Positions 6,884-13,966 of a DNA stretch of 15,765 nucleotides are shown one piece after another. Source of the stretch: Streptomyces sp. NBS 14/10. Its GTDB lineage: Bacteria > Actinomycetota > Actinomycetes > Streptomycetales > Streptomycetaceae. The notes below the pieces were generated by a model that was not told the origin of the DNA, searched no databases, and saw nothing but the letters and a program-made list of their open reading frames with translations. The stretch covers positions 1 through 15,765 of the forward strand of contig NZ_NCSM01000044.1 in assembly GCF_002224125.1 (NCBI RefSeq). Direction: 5' to 3'. Numbering within the stretch: the stretch's first letter is position 1; each line of letters starts with the position of its first letter. The translations under genes and the position numbers were made by a program.

Positions 6884-8209
6884 TCAGGCCTGGTCGAAGG
6901 CGTAATCGGCCCAGCCGAGCGGGGCCGATCCGAAGCGCGCGGCGCGGACGTCTCCCGAGCGCGCATGTCCCTCGAAGTTCTCGATACGGGACGCCCTGCC
7001 GCAGATCTCACCGAGCCGGGCACTGGCCCCGGCGTCCTTGATCTCCTGGTAGGTCACCGTCTTGAGGTACTTGCCGACCCAGAGACCGCCGGTGTAGCGG
7101 GCCGCCCCCAGGGTGGGCAGTACGTGATTGGTGCCGATGACTTTGTCACCGTATGCGACGCATGTCTTGTCACCAAGGAAGAGGGCGCCGTAGTTGCGCA
7201 TCCGGTGCAGGGCCTCGCGGGGCTCGGCCGTGAGGATCTGGACGTGCTCACTGGCGTACTGGTCGGCGAGTTCGTAGCCTGTGGCGAGGGTGGGAACCAC
7301 GATGACCTCACCGTGGTCGCGCCAGGCCCGCCCGGCGACCTCACCGGTGGGCAGGTCCGGCAGCAGCTTCTCCACCCAGGCGATGGTTCGCGTGGCCACG
7401 TCCTCGGACGTGGTGATGAGGACCGCGGGGGAATCCGGCCCGTGCTCGGCCTGGGACAGCAGGTCGGTGGCCACCGTGAACGGGTCGGCGGTGTGGTCGG
7501 CGACGATCAGTACTTCCGTGGGGCCGGCGAACAGGTCGATCCCGACCTCGCCGAAGAGCTGGCGCTTGGCCTCCGCCACGTAGGCGTTGCCGGGGCCGGC
7601 GAGCATGTCGACCGGGTCGATCGTCTCGGTACCCAGGGCCAGGGCCGCCACGGCCTGGACACCGCCCATGACGTAGATCTCGTCCGCGCCGGCCAGATGC
7701 ATCGCGGCGATGCTGACGGGCGGCGGGGCGCCGCGGTCCGGCGGGGTCGTCGCGGCGACCCGCTGCACACCGGCGACCTTGGCCGTCAGGACGGTCATAT
7801 GGGCCGACGCGGTGAGCGGATAGCGGCCGCCGGGCACATACGCGCCGGACGCGCCGACGGGGATGTTGTGCTGGCCCAGGAACACCCCGGGCAGGGTCTC
7901 GACCTCGAAGTCGGTGAGCGAGTCCCGCTGCGCCTGGGCGAAGCCGCGGACCTGCTGCTGGACGAACCGCAGATCGTCCAGGACCGTCTCCGGGACGGAG
8001 GAGACCACAGCGGCGATCTCGTCGGGGCCCAGCCGGAAGGACGGCGGACTCCACTGGTCGAACTTCTGCGACCAGCGGCGCACGGCACCATCGCCGCCTG
8101 CGCGCACATCGGCGATGACGTCCGCGACGGTCTCGACGATTTCCGGACGGCTGGTCCGTACCGGCTCCGAGGCTGCCGAAGTCTTGATGATTTTGTGTGG
8201 TGAGGACAC
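6884..8209 (-). CDS. HisD-family NAD-dependent alcohol dehydrogenase, HpsN-like subgroup (probably not histidine biosynthesis)
   Basis: 441 residues. Histidinol dehydrogenase residues are conserved: zinc ligands Gln253 and His256 (SQAEHGPDSPAV), Asp355 (YGDKVIGTNHVLP) and His415 (ENFEGH), and catalytic Glu321/His322 (ASEHVQI). The family oxidises a primary alcohol through an aldehyde to a carboxylate with two NAD+. The sequence style (KFDQWSP, FAQAQRDSL, GVFLGQHNIPVGASGAYVPG, RYTGGLWVGKYLKT) matches, from memory, the catabolic branch annotated as sulfopropanediol 3-dehydrogenase (HpsN) rather than biosynthetic HisD. No other his gene is nearby, and the gene heads an operon with a permease, a ThuA-like protein and a ThDP enzyme. 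The GTG start 8207-8209 is preceded by AAGGAG six bases upstream; a 704-residue extension through the promoter region is a frame artefact. The promoter region is shared with pucR. Confidence 0.88.
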   Translation of the reverse strand: MSSPHKIIKTSAASEPVRTSRPEIVETVADVIADVRAGGDGAVRRWSQKFDQWSPPSFRLGPDEIAAVVSSVPETVLDDLRFVQQQVRGFAQAQRDSLTDFEVETLPGVFLGQHNIPVGASGAYVPGGRYPLTASAHMTVLTAKVAGVQRVAATTPPDRGAPPPVSIAAMHLAGADEIYVMGGVQAVAALALGTETIDPVDMLAGPGNAYVAEAKRQLFGEVGIDLFAGPTEVLIVADHTADPFTVATDLLSQAEHGPDSPAVLITTSEDVATRTIAWVEKLLPDLPTGEVAGRAWRDHGEVIVVPTLATGYELADQYASEHVQILTAEPREALHRMRNYGALFLGDKTCVAYGDKVIGTNHVLPTLGAARYTGGLWVGKYLKTVTYQEIKDAGASARLGEICGRASRIENFEGHARSGDVRAARFGSAPLGWADYAFDQA

Positions 8210-8215
8210 TCTGCA

Positions 8216-8221
8216 CTCCTT
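8216..8221 (-). promoter_or_regulatory. Ribosome binding site fixing the GTG start of the hisD-like gene
   Basis: On the minus strand AAGGAG lies six bases before GTG 8207-8209. This near-consensus site decides the start against the much longer open frame that continues upstream to 8998. Confidence 0.8.
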
Positions 8222-8294
8222 GCAGGTGGTCGTTCCTGCGGGCTCGACCTGAAGTCTGGGTAAACACAGGGGTGCGGCGACAGGCACAGGGTGT

Positions 8295-8338
8295 GCAATA
8301 TTGGCCGTAGATCCTGCACACATTGAGGCACATTGAGG
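8295..8338. promoter_or_regulatory. Candidate PucR operator/promoter element in the divergent hisD-pucR region
   Basis: GCAATATT (8295-8302), 16 bases, then a perfect tandem 10-bp repeat CACATTGAGG at 8319-8328 and 8329-8338, one helical turn apart. The same composite, same spacing, recurs at 13359-13402 upstream of the two GMC genes. Read on the minus strand, the repeats come first and AATATT falls where a -10 box could be, about 86 bases before the hisD-like start. The second repeat overlaps the pucR ribosome binding site, which would allow autoregulation. A wider inverted repeat GTGTGCA (8291-8297) / TGCACAC (8315-8321) lies in the same region. Binding by PucR is an inference. Confidence 0.6.
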
Positions 8339-8339
8339 T
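8335..8339 (+). promoter_or_regulatory. Ribosome binding site favouring GTG 8348 for pucR
   Basis: GAGGT at 8335-8339 is eight bases before GTG 8348. The longer frame would start at TTG 8333, which overlaps this site and has no comparable signal of its own. Confidence 0.6.
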
Positions 8340-8347
8340 ATGAGTAC

Positions 8348-9955
8348 GTGGCTGAAGTCCTGACGGTTCGCGCCGCACTGCAACTTGAGGTGTTCACCCG
8401 CACCGCGGTGCGCGTCTACGCCGGAGAGCGGAATCTCGACCGCCCCGTGCGCTGGGTGCACACCGGGGAGATCCCGGACATCCACCGCTTCCTCACGGGT
8501 CAGGAGATGCTGCTGACGGCCGGTCTCGGCATGGGCGATACGGCACTTCAGCAGCGGGCCTTCATCCGGCGGCTCGCGGACGCCCACGCGGCCGTCCTCG
8601 TCGTCGAGCTGGCCGGGCGCATGTTCGACACCATGCCGCAGGCCGCTGTCGAGGAGGCCGAGGCGGTCGGCCTGCCCTTGGTGGGGCTGGCCGACGAGAT
8701 CCCCTTCGTCGAGACATCGGCCCAGGTCCACGAGGTGCTGGTCGGCATGCGCGTCAAGCAGCTGATCGCCGAGGAGGCCACCAGCCAGGCGTTCATGGAC
8801 CTGCTGCTGGCCGACGAGGACTACGTGGGCGTGGTCAGGGAACTGGCCCGCAGGACCGGGCGCCCCGTGGTGCTGGAGGACGTCGCCCACCAGATGCTCG
8901 CGTACGGAGGCGCCACCCCGGAGGCCGACCGGCTCGTCGACGAGTGGAGCGCGCACTCCCGGGCCATCCACGAACGCCACCACTCCCTCGTGACGCACGG
9001 CCGCGAGGCCCCCAAGGCGCCGGCGGCATCGTTCCGCGAAGTCGAGCCCTGTGCCCGCCAGCCGGTGATCCTGCGGGGCGAGTCATGGGGCTGGCTGCAT
9101 CTGCTGCACGGCGGAGTGCAGCCGAGCCCGGCCGAGCTGCGCACCCTGGAGCGGGCCGCCGCGGCCGTGGCGATCACGCTGCTGAGCGAACGCGAGAGCG
9201 GCGCGCGGGCCTCCCAGCGCCAGACGGCGCTGCTGAACCGGCTGCTGCTCGGGGACATCACGGGTGAGAAGTTCGTCAGCCTTGGCCTGGCGCTCGGGCA
9301 GGATCTGCGCGGCCGGGACCTGATCGTCGTCACCGCCTGCTCGGGGGACGACGAACCGGCCGAGAACCACGCCCTGGCCCGGCTGCTGTGGGAGACAGGC
9401 CGGCCTGCCATCGTCGGCGACACCGGGGACTTCGACATGGCGGTCGTCGGCCTGTCCGGACCCGGTGACGCGGCCGACGTGCACACCGTCCTGGCCGAGC
9501 ACGGTCTGCGCGGCGGCATCAGCAGGGTCATAGAGCCCGCGGCACTGCCGCTGGCGCTGCGCCAGAGCCGAAGCGCCGCCTCCGTCGCGCAGGCGGCCAC
9601 CACGGCGGAGGTGCGCCACTTCGACGACCTGGGGGCGCTGCGGCTGCTCGTCGCGCTCTCCGAGGGCCCCGAGCTCAGACGTTACGTCGAGGACGAGCTG
9701 GGCCCGCTGCTGGAACACGACGCACTGGTGAAGAACCCGCTGCTGCCCACCCTGCGCACCTTCCTCGACTGCGGTGGCAACAAGGCGCGCGCGGCCGACG
9801 AACTCTTCGTCCAGCGACGCACCCTCTACCACCGCCTCGGACGGCTCTCCGAGATCCTCGGCCTCGACCTCACCCGGGTCGACAACCAGCAGCGGCTGCG
9901 GCTGGCCGTACGCGGCCACGACCTGCTGCGCAGGCCGACCCTGCGACGGACGTAA
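8348..9955 (+). CDS. PucR-family transcriptional regulator
   Basis: 535 residues from GTG 8348. The N-terminal PucR domain (about 4-125) begins LTVRAALQLEVF and continues with VRWVHTGEIPDIHRFLTGQE and MLLTAGLGMGD, the usual PucR signature. A central GAF/GGDEF-like region (about 140-440) is the probable effector-sensing part. The C-terminal PucR-type helix-turn-helix (about 465-508) reads LRTFLDCGGNKARAADELFV and RRTLYHRLGRLSEILGLDL. PucR proteins are mostly activators of catabolic genes for purines, amino acids, GABA or amines. The gene is divergent from the hisD-like operon (138 bases between starts) and convergent with the GMC pair (18 bases between stops), so it sits in the middle of its probable regulon. 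Candidate operators are at 8295-8338 and 13359-13402. The effector is probably the substrate or an early metabolite; it is not identifiable from the sequence. Confidence 0.9.
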   Translation: MAEVLTVRAALQLEVFTRTAVRVYAGERNLDRPVRWVHTGEIPDIHRFLTGQEMLLTAGLGMGDTALQQRAFIRRLADAHAAVLVVELAGRMFDTMPQAAVEEAEAVGLPLVGLADEIPFVETSAQVHEVLVGMRVKQLIAEEATSQAFMDLLLADEDYVGVVRELARRTGRPVVLEDVAHQMLAYGGATPEADRLVDEWSAHSRAIHERHHSLVTHGREAPKAPAASFREVEPCARQPVILRGESWGWLHLLHGGVQPSPAELRTLERAAAAVAITLLSERESGARASQRQTALLNRLLLGDITGEKFVSLGLALGQDLRGRDLIVVTACSGDDEPAENHALARLLWETGRPAIVGDTGDFDMAVVGLSGPGDAADVHTVLAEHGLRGGISRVIEPAALPLALRQSRSAASVAQAATTAEVRHFDDLGALRLLVALSEGPELRRYVEDELGPLLEHDALVKNPLLPTLRTFLDCGGNKARAADELFVQRRTLYHRLGRLSEILGLDLTRVDNQQRLRLAVRGHDLLRRPTLRRT

Positions 9956-9973
9956 CCGCCCCGCCCCACGACG

Positions 9974-11557
9974 TCAGCTCTTCGTCGTCTCGGCCAGGGC
10001 CGGCGCGATACGCAGCGCGTTCGCCCCGATCGTCAGGGCCGGGTTGAGGGCCGCGGAGGACGGGAAGAACGACGCATCGGTCACCCAGAGGTTCTCGATG
10101 TCGTGACTGCGGCACATCGGATCGAGGACGCTCGACCCCGGGTCGTGACCAGCAGCGGCCGTTCCGCACATATGGGAGTTGGTCTCGATACCCATCTGCT
10201 GGGTGAAGATCAGCGGATAGCCGGACTTGCGGACCGCCCTGGTCACCCGGCGCACGAGTTCGTGGTGGGGGGCGACGTTGGTCGGGGTCCAGTCGATCAT
10301 GACTCGGTCGCCGTCCACCCGTATCCGGTTGTCCAGGGAGGGCAGGTCCTCGGTCGTCAGATAGATGTCGATACTTCTGGCCGACATGAACTTCAGGGCC
10401 CAGTTCGGTGCCCATGGGCGCGCGGGCTTGAGCATCGGGGCCTGGAGTTTGCCCAGCATCTGGAGGTTGCCCAGCGGGAAGGGCGTTCCCGGGCCGGCTT
10501 CGTAGAAGTCGTTGATGCCGAGGGTCTTCTGCCACTTGGTGGGGTTGGTCCGCAGCGGATTGACCCCGACGAAGAACGTGCTGTTGTGGACCATGTAGTT
10601 GCGGCCCAGCAGCCCGGTCGAGTTGCCGAGACCCTGCGGATGACGGTCATCGGCCGAGCGCAGCAGCAGCGCGGCCGAGTTGACGGCACCGCCGGCCACG
10701 GCAAAGGTCTTGGCGTGGATACGGACGGTACGGCCCGCGTGCCGTGCCTCGGCGGCCACGACCTTGTGGCCATCCGGCGAGGTGATCAGGCGGGTGACCT
10801 GCGCACCGGTGAGGATCTTCACGCCGTCGCGCAGCGCGGGGAGAAGAATCCTGTTCTCGGCGTCGGACTTCATACCGGTCTCGTCCGGACAGCCGTCGGC
10901 CGTTGTCACCGCGGCACGGTCGGCCTGCGTCTCCACGTTCAGGGCGTTGGGCGTGTGGAACGGATGCAGGCCCTGGCCGCGTAGCGACCGGGCGAACCGC
11001 TCGATCTCCGGTTCATGGTCGAGCGCGGGGTAGGGGTACGGCTTGGAGCGCGGCGGCTCGGTCGGGTCCTCGCCGGTCTGCCCGTGCACCTGGAGCAACC
11101 CCTCGACGGTGGTGTAGAAGGGCTCCAGATCGTCGTAGCTGAACGGCCAGGCGCGCGAGACGCCCTCCTGGTGTTCCACCTCGGTGAAATCGCTCCGCCG
11201 GAACCGAGGCAGCATGGCACCGTAGAAACGGGTGTTTCCACCCACCCAGTAGTACACACCCGGCGCGAACGGCTTACCGGAGCGGCCGTCGTACCAATAT
11301 CCGGCGTTCTTGTACCGGCCCTTGATGTACATCTCGGCCGGCTGGGAGTTCTCGGGCTCACGGGGAAGGAAATTGCCCCGTTCCACGACGAGTACCTGGA
11401 GGCCGGAGTCCTTCAGTGCCCAGGCCAGCGATGAGCCGCCCATGCCGGAGCCGATGATCAGGACATCAGTGCTGATCTCTTCTGCGGCGCCGACTGAAAC
11501 GAGGGCATCAGGCCGAAGCTCCGGGGGTGCGTAGTCCTTACGGACCGGGCTGGACAT
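9974..11557 (-). CDS. GMC family FAD-dependent oxidoreductase (first of two)
   Basis: 527 residues. The ADP-binding fold VLIIGSGMGGSSLAWALKD (32-50) ends in VVERG (57-61). The body has YYWVGGNTRFYGAMLPRF (FAD attachment region) and AGGAVNSAALLLRS. The C-terminal active site has His462 (NSHMCGTAAAGHD) and Asn505 (LNPALTIGANALR). The type resembles sugar- or polyol-oxidising dehydrogenases of the gluconate/pyranose group more than choline dehydrogenase. It should oxidise an alcohol with FAD and pass electrons to oxygen or a carrier. ATG 11555-11557 has AGAGG nine bases upstream. It lies 49 bases downstream of the second GMC gene and is probably cotranscribed with it. A ~60-codon remnant of a close paralogue lies at 611-793. 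There is no twin-arginine or other signal peptide. Confidence 0.9.
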   Translation of the reverse strand: MSSPVRKDYAPPELRPDALVSVGAAEEISTDVLIIGSGMGGSSLAWALKDSGLQVLVVERGNFLPREPENSQPAEMYIKGRYKNAGYWYDGRSGKPFAPGVYYWVGGNTRFYGAMLPRFRRSDFTEVEHQEGVSRAWPFSYDDLEPFYTTVEGLLQVHGQTGEDPTEPPRSKPYPYPALDHEPEIERFARSLRGQGLHPFHTPNALNVETQADRAAVTTADGCPDETGMKSDAENRILLPALRDGVKILTGAQVTRLITSPDGHKVVAAEARHAGRTVRIHAKTFAVAGGAVNSAALLLRSADDRHPQGLGNSTGLLGRNYMVHNSTFFVGVNPLRTNPTKWQKTLGINDFYEAGPGTPFPLGNLQMLGKLQAPMLKPARPWAPNWALKFMSARSIDIYLTTEDLPSLDNRIRVDGDRVMIDWTPTNVAPHHELVRRVTRAVRKSGYPLIFTQQMGIETNSHMCGTAAAGHDPGSSVLDPMCRSHDIENLWVTDASFFPSSAALNPALTIGANALRIAPALAETTKS

Positions 11558-11606
11558 GAAACAGAACCTCTTAGTTCGGGTGAAGGATGCATTGCGTGGA
11601 CGGAGT

Positions 11607-13187
11607 TCACCCGGCCGACGGCCGGATGAATGAGGCGGCCCTTTCGCCGATCATGATGGCCGGAGCATTTGTGTTTCCGGTGACGAGTGTCGGCATGATC
11701 GATGTATCCGCCACGCGGACATTCTCAAGCCCGTGCACACGAAGTTCGTGGTCGACGACCTTGCCCATCATGCAGGTGCCGGACGGGTGATAGAAGGAGA
11801 ACGACTGTGTGCGAATGAAGTCGTCGATATCCTGGTCGCTGTCCGATACGGGGGCGAGTCCAGCGTTGGCGGCCGCGCGAAGATCCGATTCCAGCATGGC
11901 GGTCAGCCGCGGTTCACGGGCGATGCGCATGCACAGACGGACGCCTTCTCGCAGCCGCCGGCGGTCGTCAGCGTCGTCGAGGTAATTGTGAAAGATACGC
12001 GGCTTGGCGTAGGGGTGGGAATGCCGCAGCCGCACCGAGCCGCGGCTTGCGGGCCGTGCGACGTAAGGGCCGAATGACATTCCAGGCTCGAGTGGCGCGG
12101 CAAGACCTTCGTCACGGACGATGCCCAGCGCTGCATGAACCTGGATATCCGGGGCGGGGACATCATCGCTGGAGCTGAAGAAGCCGCCGACCTCGTTCCA
12201 GACCATCGGGCCGGTGCCGTCCCGGCGCAGGAGTTGTTCTTCCTGTGAGGTGTCGGGTCCCAGGATCGGCTCGGTCTGGCTGAAGAAGCTGATGAAGCAC
12301 CCGGTGTGATCCTGCATGTTCCTGCCGACATCAGGCAGGTTGTGCAGGGGGGTGATTCCCCCTGCGGAGAGTTCGTCGGCCGGCCCGACGCCGGACTGAA
12401 GGAGCAGGTGGGGCGAGTTGTACGCCCCGAGGGACAGCACGATTTCACGGTTGACGCGGATGGTCCGGACAGTTCCCAGGTGGTCGACTTCCAGGCCGAC
12501 CGCCTGGCTGCCATCGAAACAGATGCGCAGAGCGGTCGTCGAGGGCAGAACGGTGAGGTTTGCGCGACCTGCGGCCGGCTCCAGGAACGCTGCGGCGCTA
12601 CTGCAGCGCAGCCCGTTTCGCTGCGTGACTTGGTGGTAGCCAACGCCCTCCTGCTCGGGTCCGTTGAAGTCCGGGTTGTGTTTGTGCCCCGCATCCTGAG
12701 CCGCCTCGACCCATGCCGTCAGAAGAGGATGAACCGAAATGGGGTCGCTGACCGCGAGGGGGCCACCGGCACCGTGGAAGTCGTCGGCTCCGCGCTCGTT
12801 GTCCTCGGACTTCTTGAAGAACGGCAGGACATCGTCATAGCCCCAGCCCGGGTTGCCGAGTCGCTCCCATGTGTCGTAGTCATGGCGGTGACCGCGAACG
12901 TAGAGCATCGTGTTCATCGAGCTGGTTCCGCCGATCACCCGGCCGCGGGGCAGGTAGGCTCGGCGCCCTCCGAGCCGGGGCTCGGGTTCCGTCTCGAAGT
13001 CCCAGTCGAATGCGGTCTTGAGCTGCTGCGAGAAAAGCGCGGGGATCTCGAAGAGGCGGCCTCGGGCGGGCGGCCCTGCTTCAATCAGCGCGACCGTGAC
13101 GTTCGGATCCTCGGACAGGCGGGCCGCAACCGTGCAGCCGGCCGAGCCGGCTCCGACGACGAGGTAGTCATACGATTCCGCGTTCAT
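11607..13187 (-). CDS. GMC family FAD-dependent oxidoreductase, choline-dehydrogenase-like (second of two)
   Basis: 526 residues, close to the usual 530-560 of choline/alcohol dehydrogenases. The FAD motif YLVVGAGSAGCTVAARLSE (8-26) is followed by VALIEAGPP (32-40). GMC signature 1 is GRVIGGTSSMNTMLYVRG (82-99), with VLSLGAYNSPHLLLQSGVGP as the second signature region. The catalytic His is about 467 (FYHPSGTCMMG), with Asn about 507 (LVTGNTNAPAIMIGERAA). These are the full active-site residues of an alcohol-to-aldehyde oxidising enzyme. ATG 13185-13187 has GGAGG four bases upstream. It is the first gene of the GMC pair. The 13359-13402 element, about 170 bases upstream, matches the one in front of the hisD-like operon. 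The substrate is unknown; substrates of the two GMC enzymes may differ because the proteins are only distantly related. Confidence 0.92.
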   Translation of the reverse strand: MNAESYDYLVVGAGSAGCTVAARLSEDPNVTVALIEAGPPARGRLFEIPALFSQQLKTAFDWDFETEPEPRLGGRRAYLPRGRVIGGTSSMNTMLYVRGHRHDYDTWERLGNPGWGYDDVLPFFKKSEDNERGADDFHGAGGPLAVSDPISVHPLLTAWVEAAQDAGHKHNPDFNGPEQEGVGYHQVTQRNGLRCSSAAAFLEPAAGRANLTVLPSTTALRICFDGSQAVGLEVDHLGTVRTIRVNREIVLSLGAYNSPHLLLQSGVGPADELSAGGITPLHNLPDVGRNMQDHTGCFISFFSQTEPILGPDTSQEEQLLRRDGTGPMVWNEVGGFFSSSDDVPAPDIQVHAALGIVRDEGLAAPLEPGMSFGPYVARPASRGSVRLRHSHPYAKPRIFHNYLDDADDRRRLREGVRLCMRIAREPRLTAMLESDLRAAANAGLAPVSDSDQDIDDFIRTQSFSFYHPSGTCMMGKVVDHELRVHGLENVRVADTSIMPTLVTGNTNAPAIMIGERAASFIRPSAG

Positions 13188-13606
13188 TCCGCCTCCATGG
13201 AAATCCAGTCTCGACGACCTGCGTCATCGCCATCCGCGTGCCGGGAAGAAATGAGTGTTCGGGTGGGGGGCTGGGAGTCAGGCCGGAGCGGCCTTGCCCT
13301 GCACTGGTTCCTGAAGAGGCTAGATAGGTCAGACGTACTCAGCACATGCACGAGATGGGCAATATTCACCCGCGTGAGTACACACTGTGAGGCACGTTGC
13401 GAATCGTGGCCGCACCTGTGAAGAAGACGGGGCACGCAGCCAAGAGATCAGCAAGAGGTTCGCCCGCCCCTTGCCCGAGTGGCACTGCCCCACACCGTGC
13501 CAACCGCCCGTAGCCACCGACCCTGTGGCTGTGCCGTTCAGAAACTCATCGCTGCTGCTCGGAGCGGGTCTGGCGTTCCATCACGGTCTGCTGGAACCCT
13601 GTCCGG
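13188..13606. other. Gene-free region: leader of the GMC operon and junction with IS debris
   Basis: No convincing gene is seen on either strand. The part next to the GMC gene holds its ribosome binding site, a small hairpin (AGGCCG-GAG-CGGCCT, 13280-13294) and the 13359-13402 element. From about 13410 to 13606 the DNA is lower in coding character and runs into the upstream part of a transposase fragment. Short open frames here (for example 13184-13435 on the minus strand) lack ribosome binding sites and recognisable sequence. Confidence 0.5.
13359..13402. promoter_or_regulatory. Second copy of the candidate PucR operator element, upstream of the GMC genes
   Basis: GCAATATT (13359-13366), 16 bases, then CACTGTGAGG (13383-13392) and CACGTTGCGA (13393-13402). 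These are imperfect versions of the tandem CACATTGAGG repeat at 8319-8338. Order, spacing and orientation relative to the minus-strand operon are the same as in front of the hisD-like gene; over 19 bases the two copies read CACAC-2 nt-TGAGGCAC-R-TTG. The region between the elements and the genes is not similar, so this is a short conserved island and not a duplicated promoter region. Confidence 0.6.
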
Positions 13607-13923
13607 GTGTTCGTCTCTCTGGTGTACCAGGTGGCTCGGAAGCTGCTCGCGTTCCCGGCATTGCTGTTGCGTCGGGACGCGGCCAAGGACGCGGAACTGC
13701 TTGTGCTGCGGCACGAGAACGCGGTGCTGCGCAGGCAGCTCACGAGGCCGGTGCGATACGGGCATGCGGATCGGCTGTGGTTCGCGGCGCTGTCGTCGCT
13801 GATCCCCCGGTACCGGTGGGCGAACGCGTTCCCGGTGACGCCCACGACGCTGCTCGCACGGCACCGCAGACTGATCACTCGGAAGTGGGACTACAGCAAG
13901 CGCCGGGCCAGGCCCGGGAGACC
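13607..13923 (+). pseudogene. 5' fragment of an rve-family transposase
   Basis: From GTG 13607 the frame encodes FVSLVYQVARKLLAFPALLL, AAKDAELLVLRHENAVLRRQ, and ends its recognisable part at RKWDYSKRRARPGRP near 13923. This is the N-terminal helical region of actinobacterial integrase-core (IS3/IS481-like) transposases; the catalytic DDE domain (about 230 residues) is missing. The break coincides exactly with the left end of the insertion sequence at 13924, after which the frame continues only 18 residues of unrelated sequence. It is related to, but clearly different from, the transposase of the adjacent element (AEILALRYEVAVLRRQ there), so it is not a duplicate of it. It cannot make an active enzyme. 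Confidence 0.8.
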
Positions 13924-13966
13924 TGAAGGGTGTCAATATTCCGATCAGGCTGCTGAGCTGGGCGTT
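13924..13966 (+). repeat. Left terminal inverted repeat of the insertion sequence
   Basis: TGAAGGGTGTC is identical to the inverted right end. After two mismatches TATT is shared, and further in the block TGA-N-CTGGGCGTT is shared at the same distance. About 33 of 43 positions match. The transposase stop codon (13945-13947) lies inside it. Confidence 0.8.

Noticed and set aside
6965..8203. Plus-strand open frame of 412 codons opposite the hisD-like gene
   Set aside because: Shadow frame; all HisD catalytic residues are on the minus strand.
8210..8998. N-terminal extension of the hisD-like frame to 704 codons
   Set aside because: It would run antisense through pucR and across the divergent promoter; the GTG at 8207-8209 has AAGGAG at ideal spacing.
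13184..13435. 83-codon minus frame overlapping the start of the second GMC gene as ATGA
   Set aside because: No ribosome binding site, no recognisable sequence, and it covers the conserved regulatory element; chance overlap is more likely than coupling.
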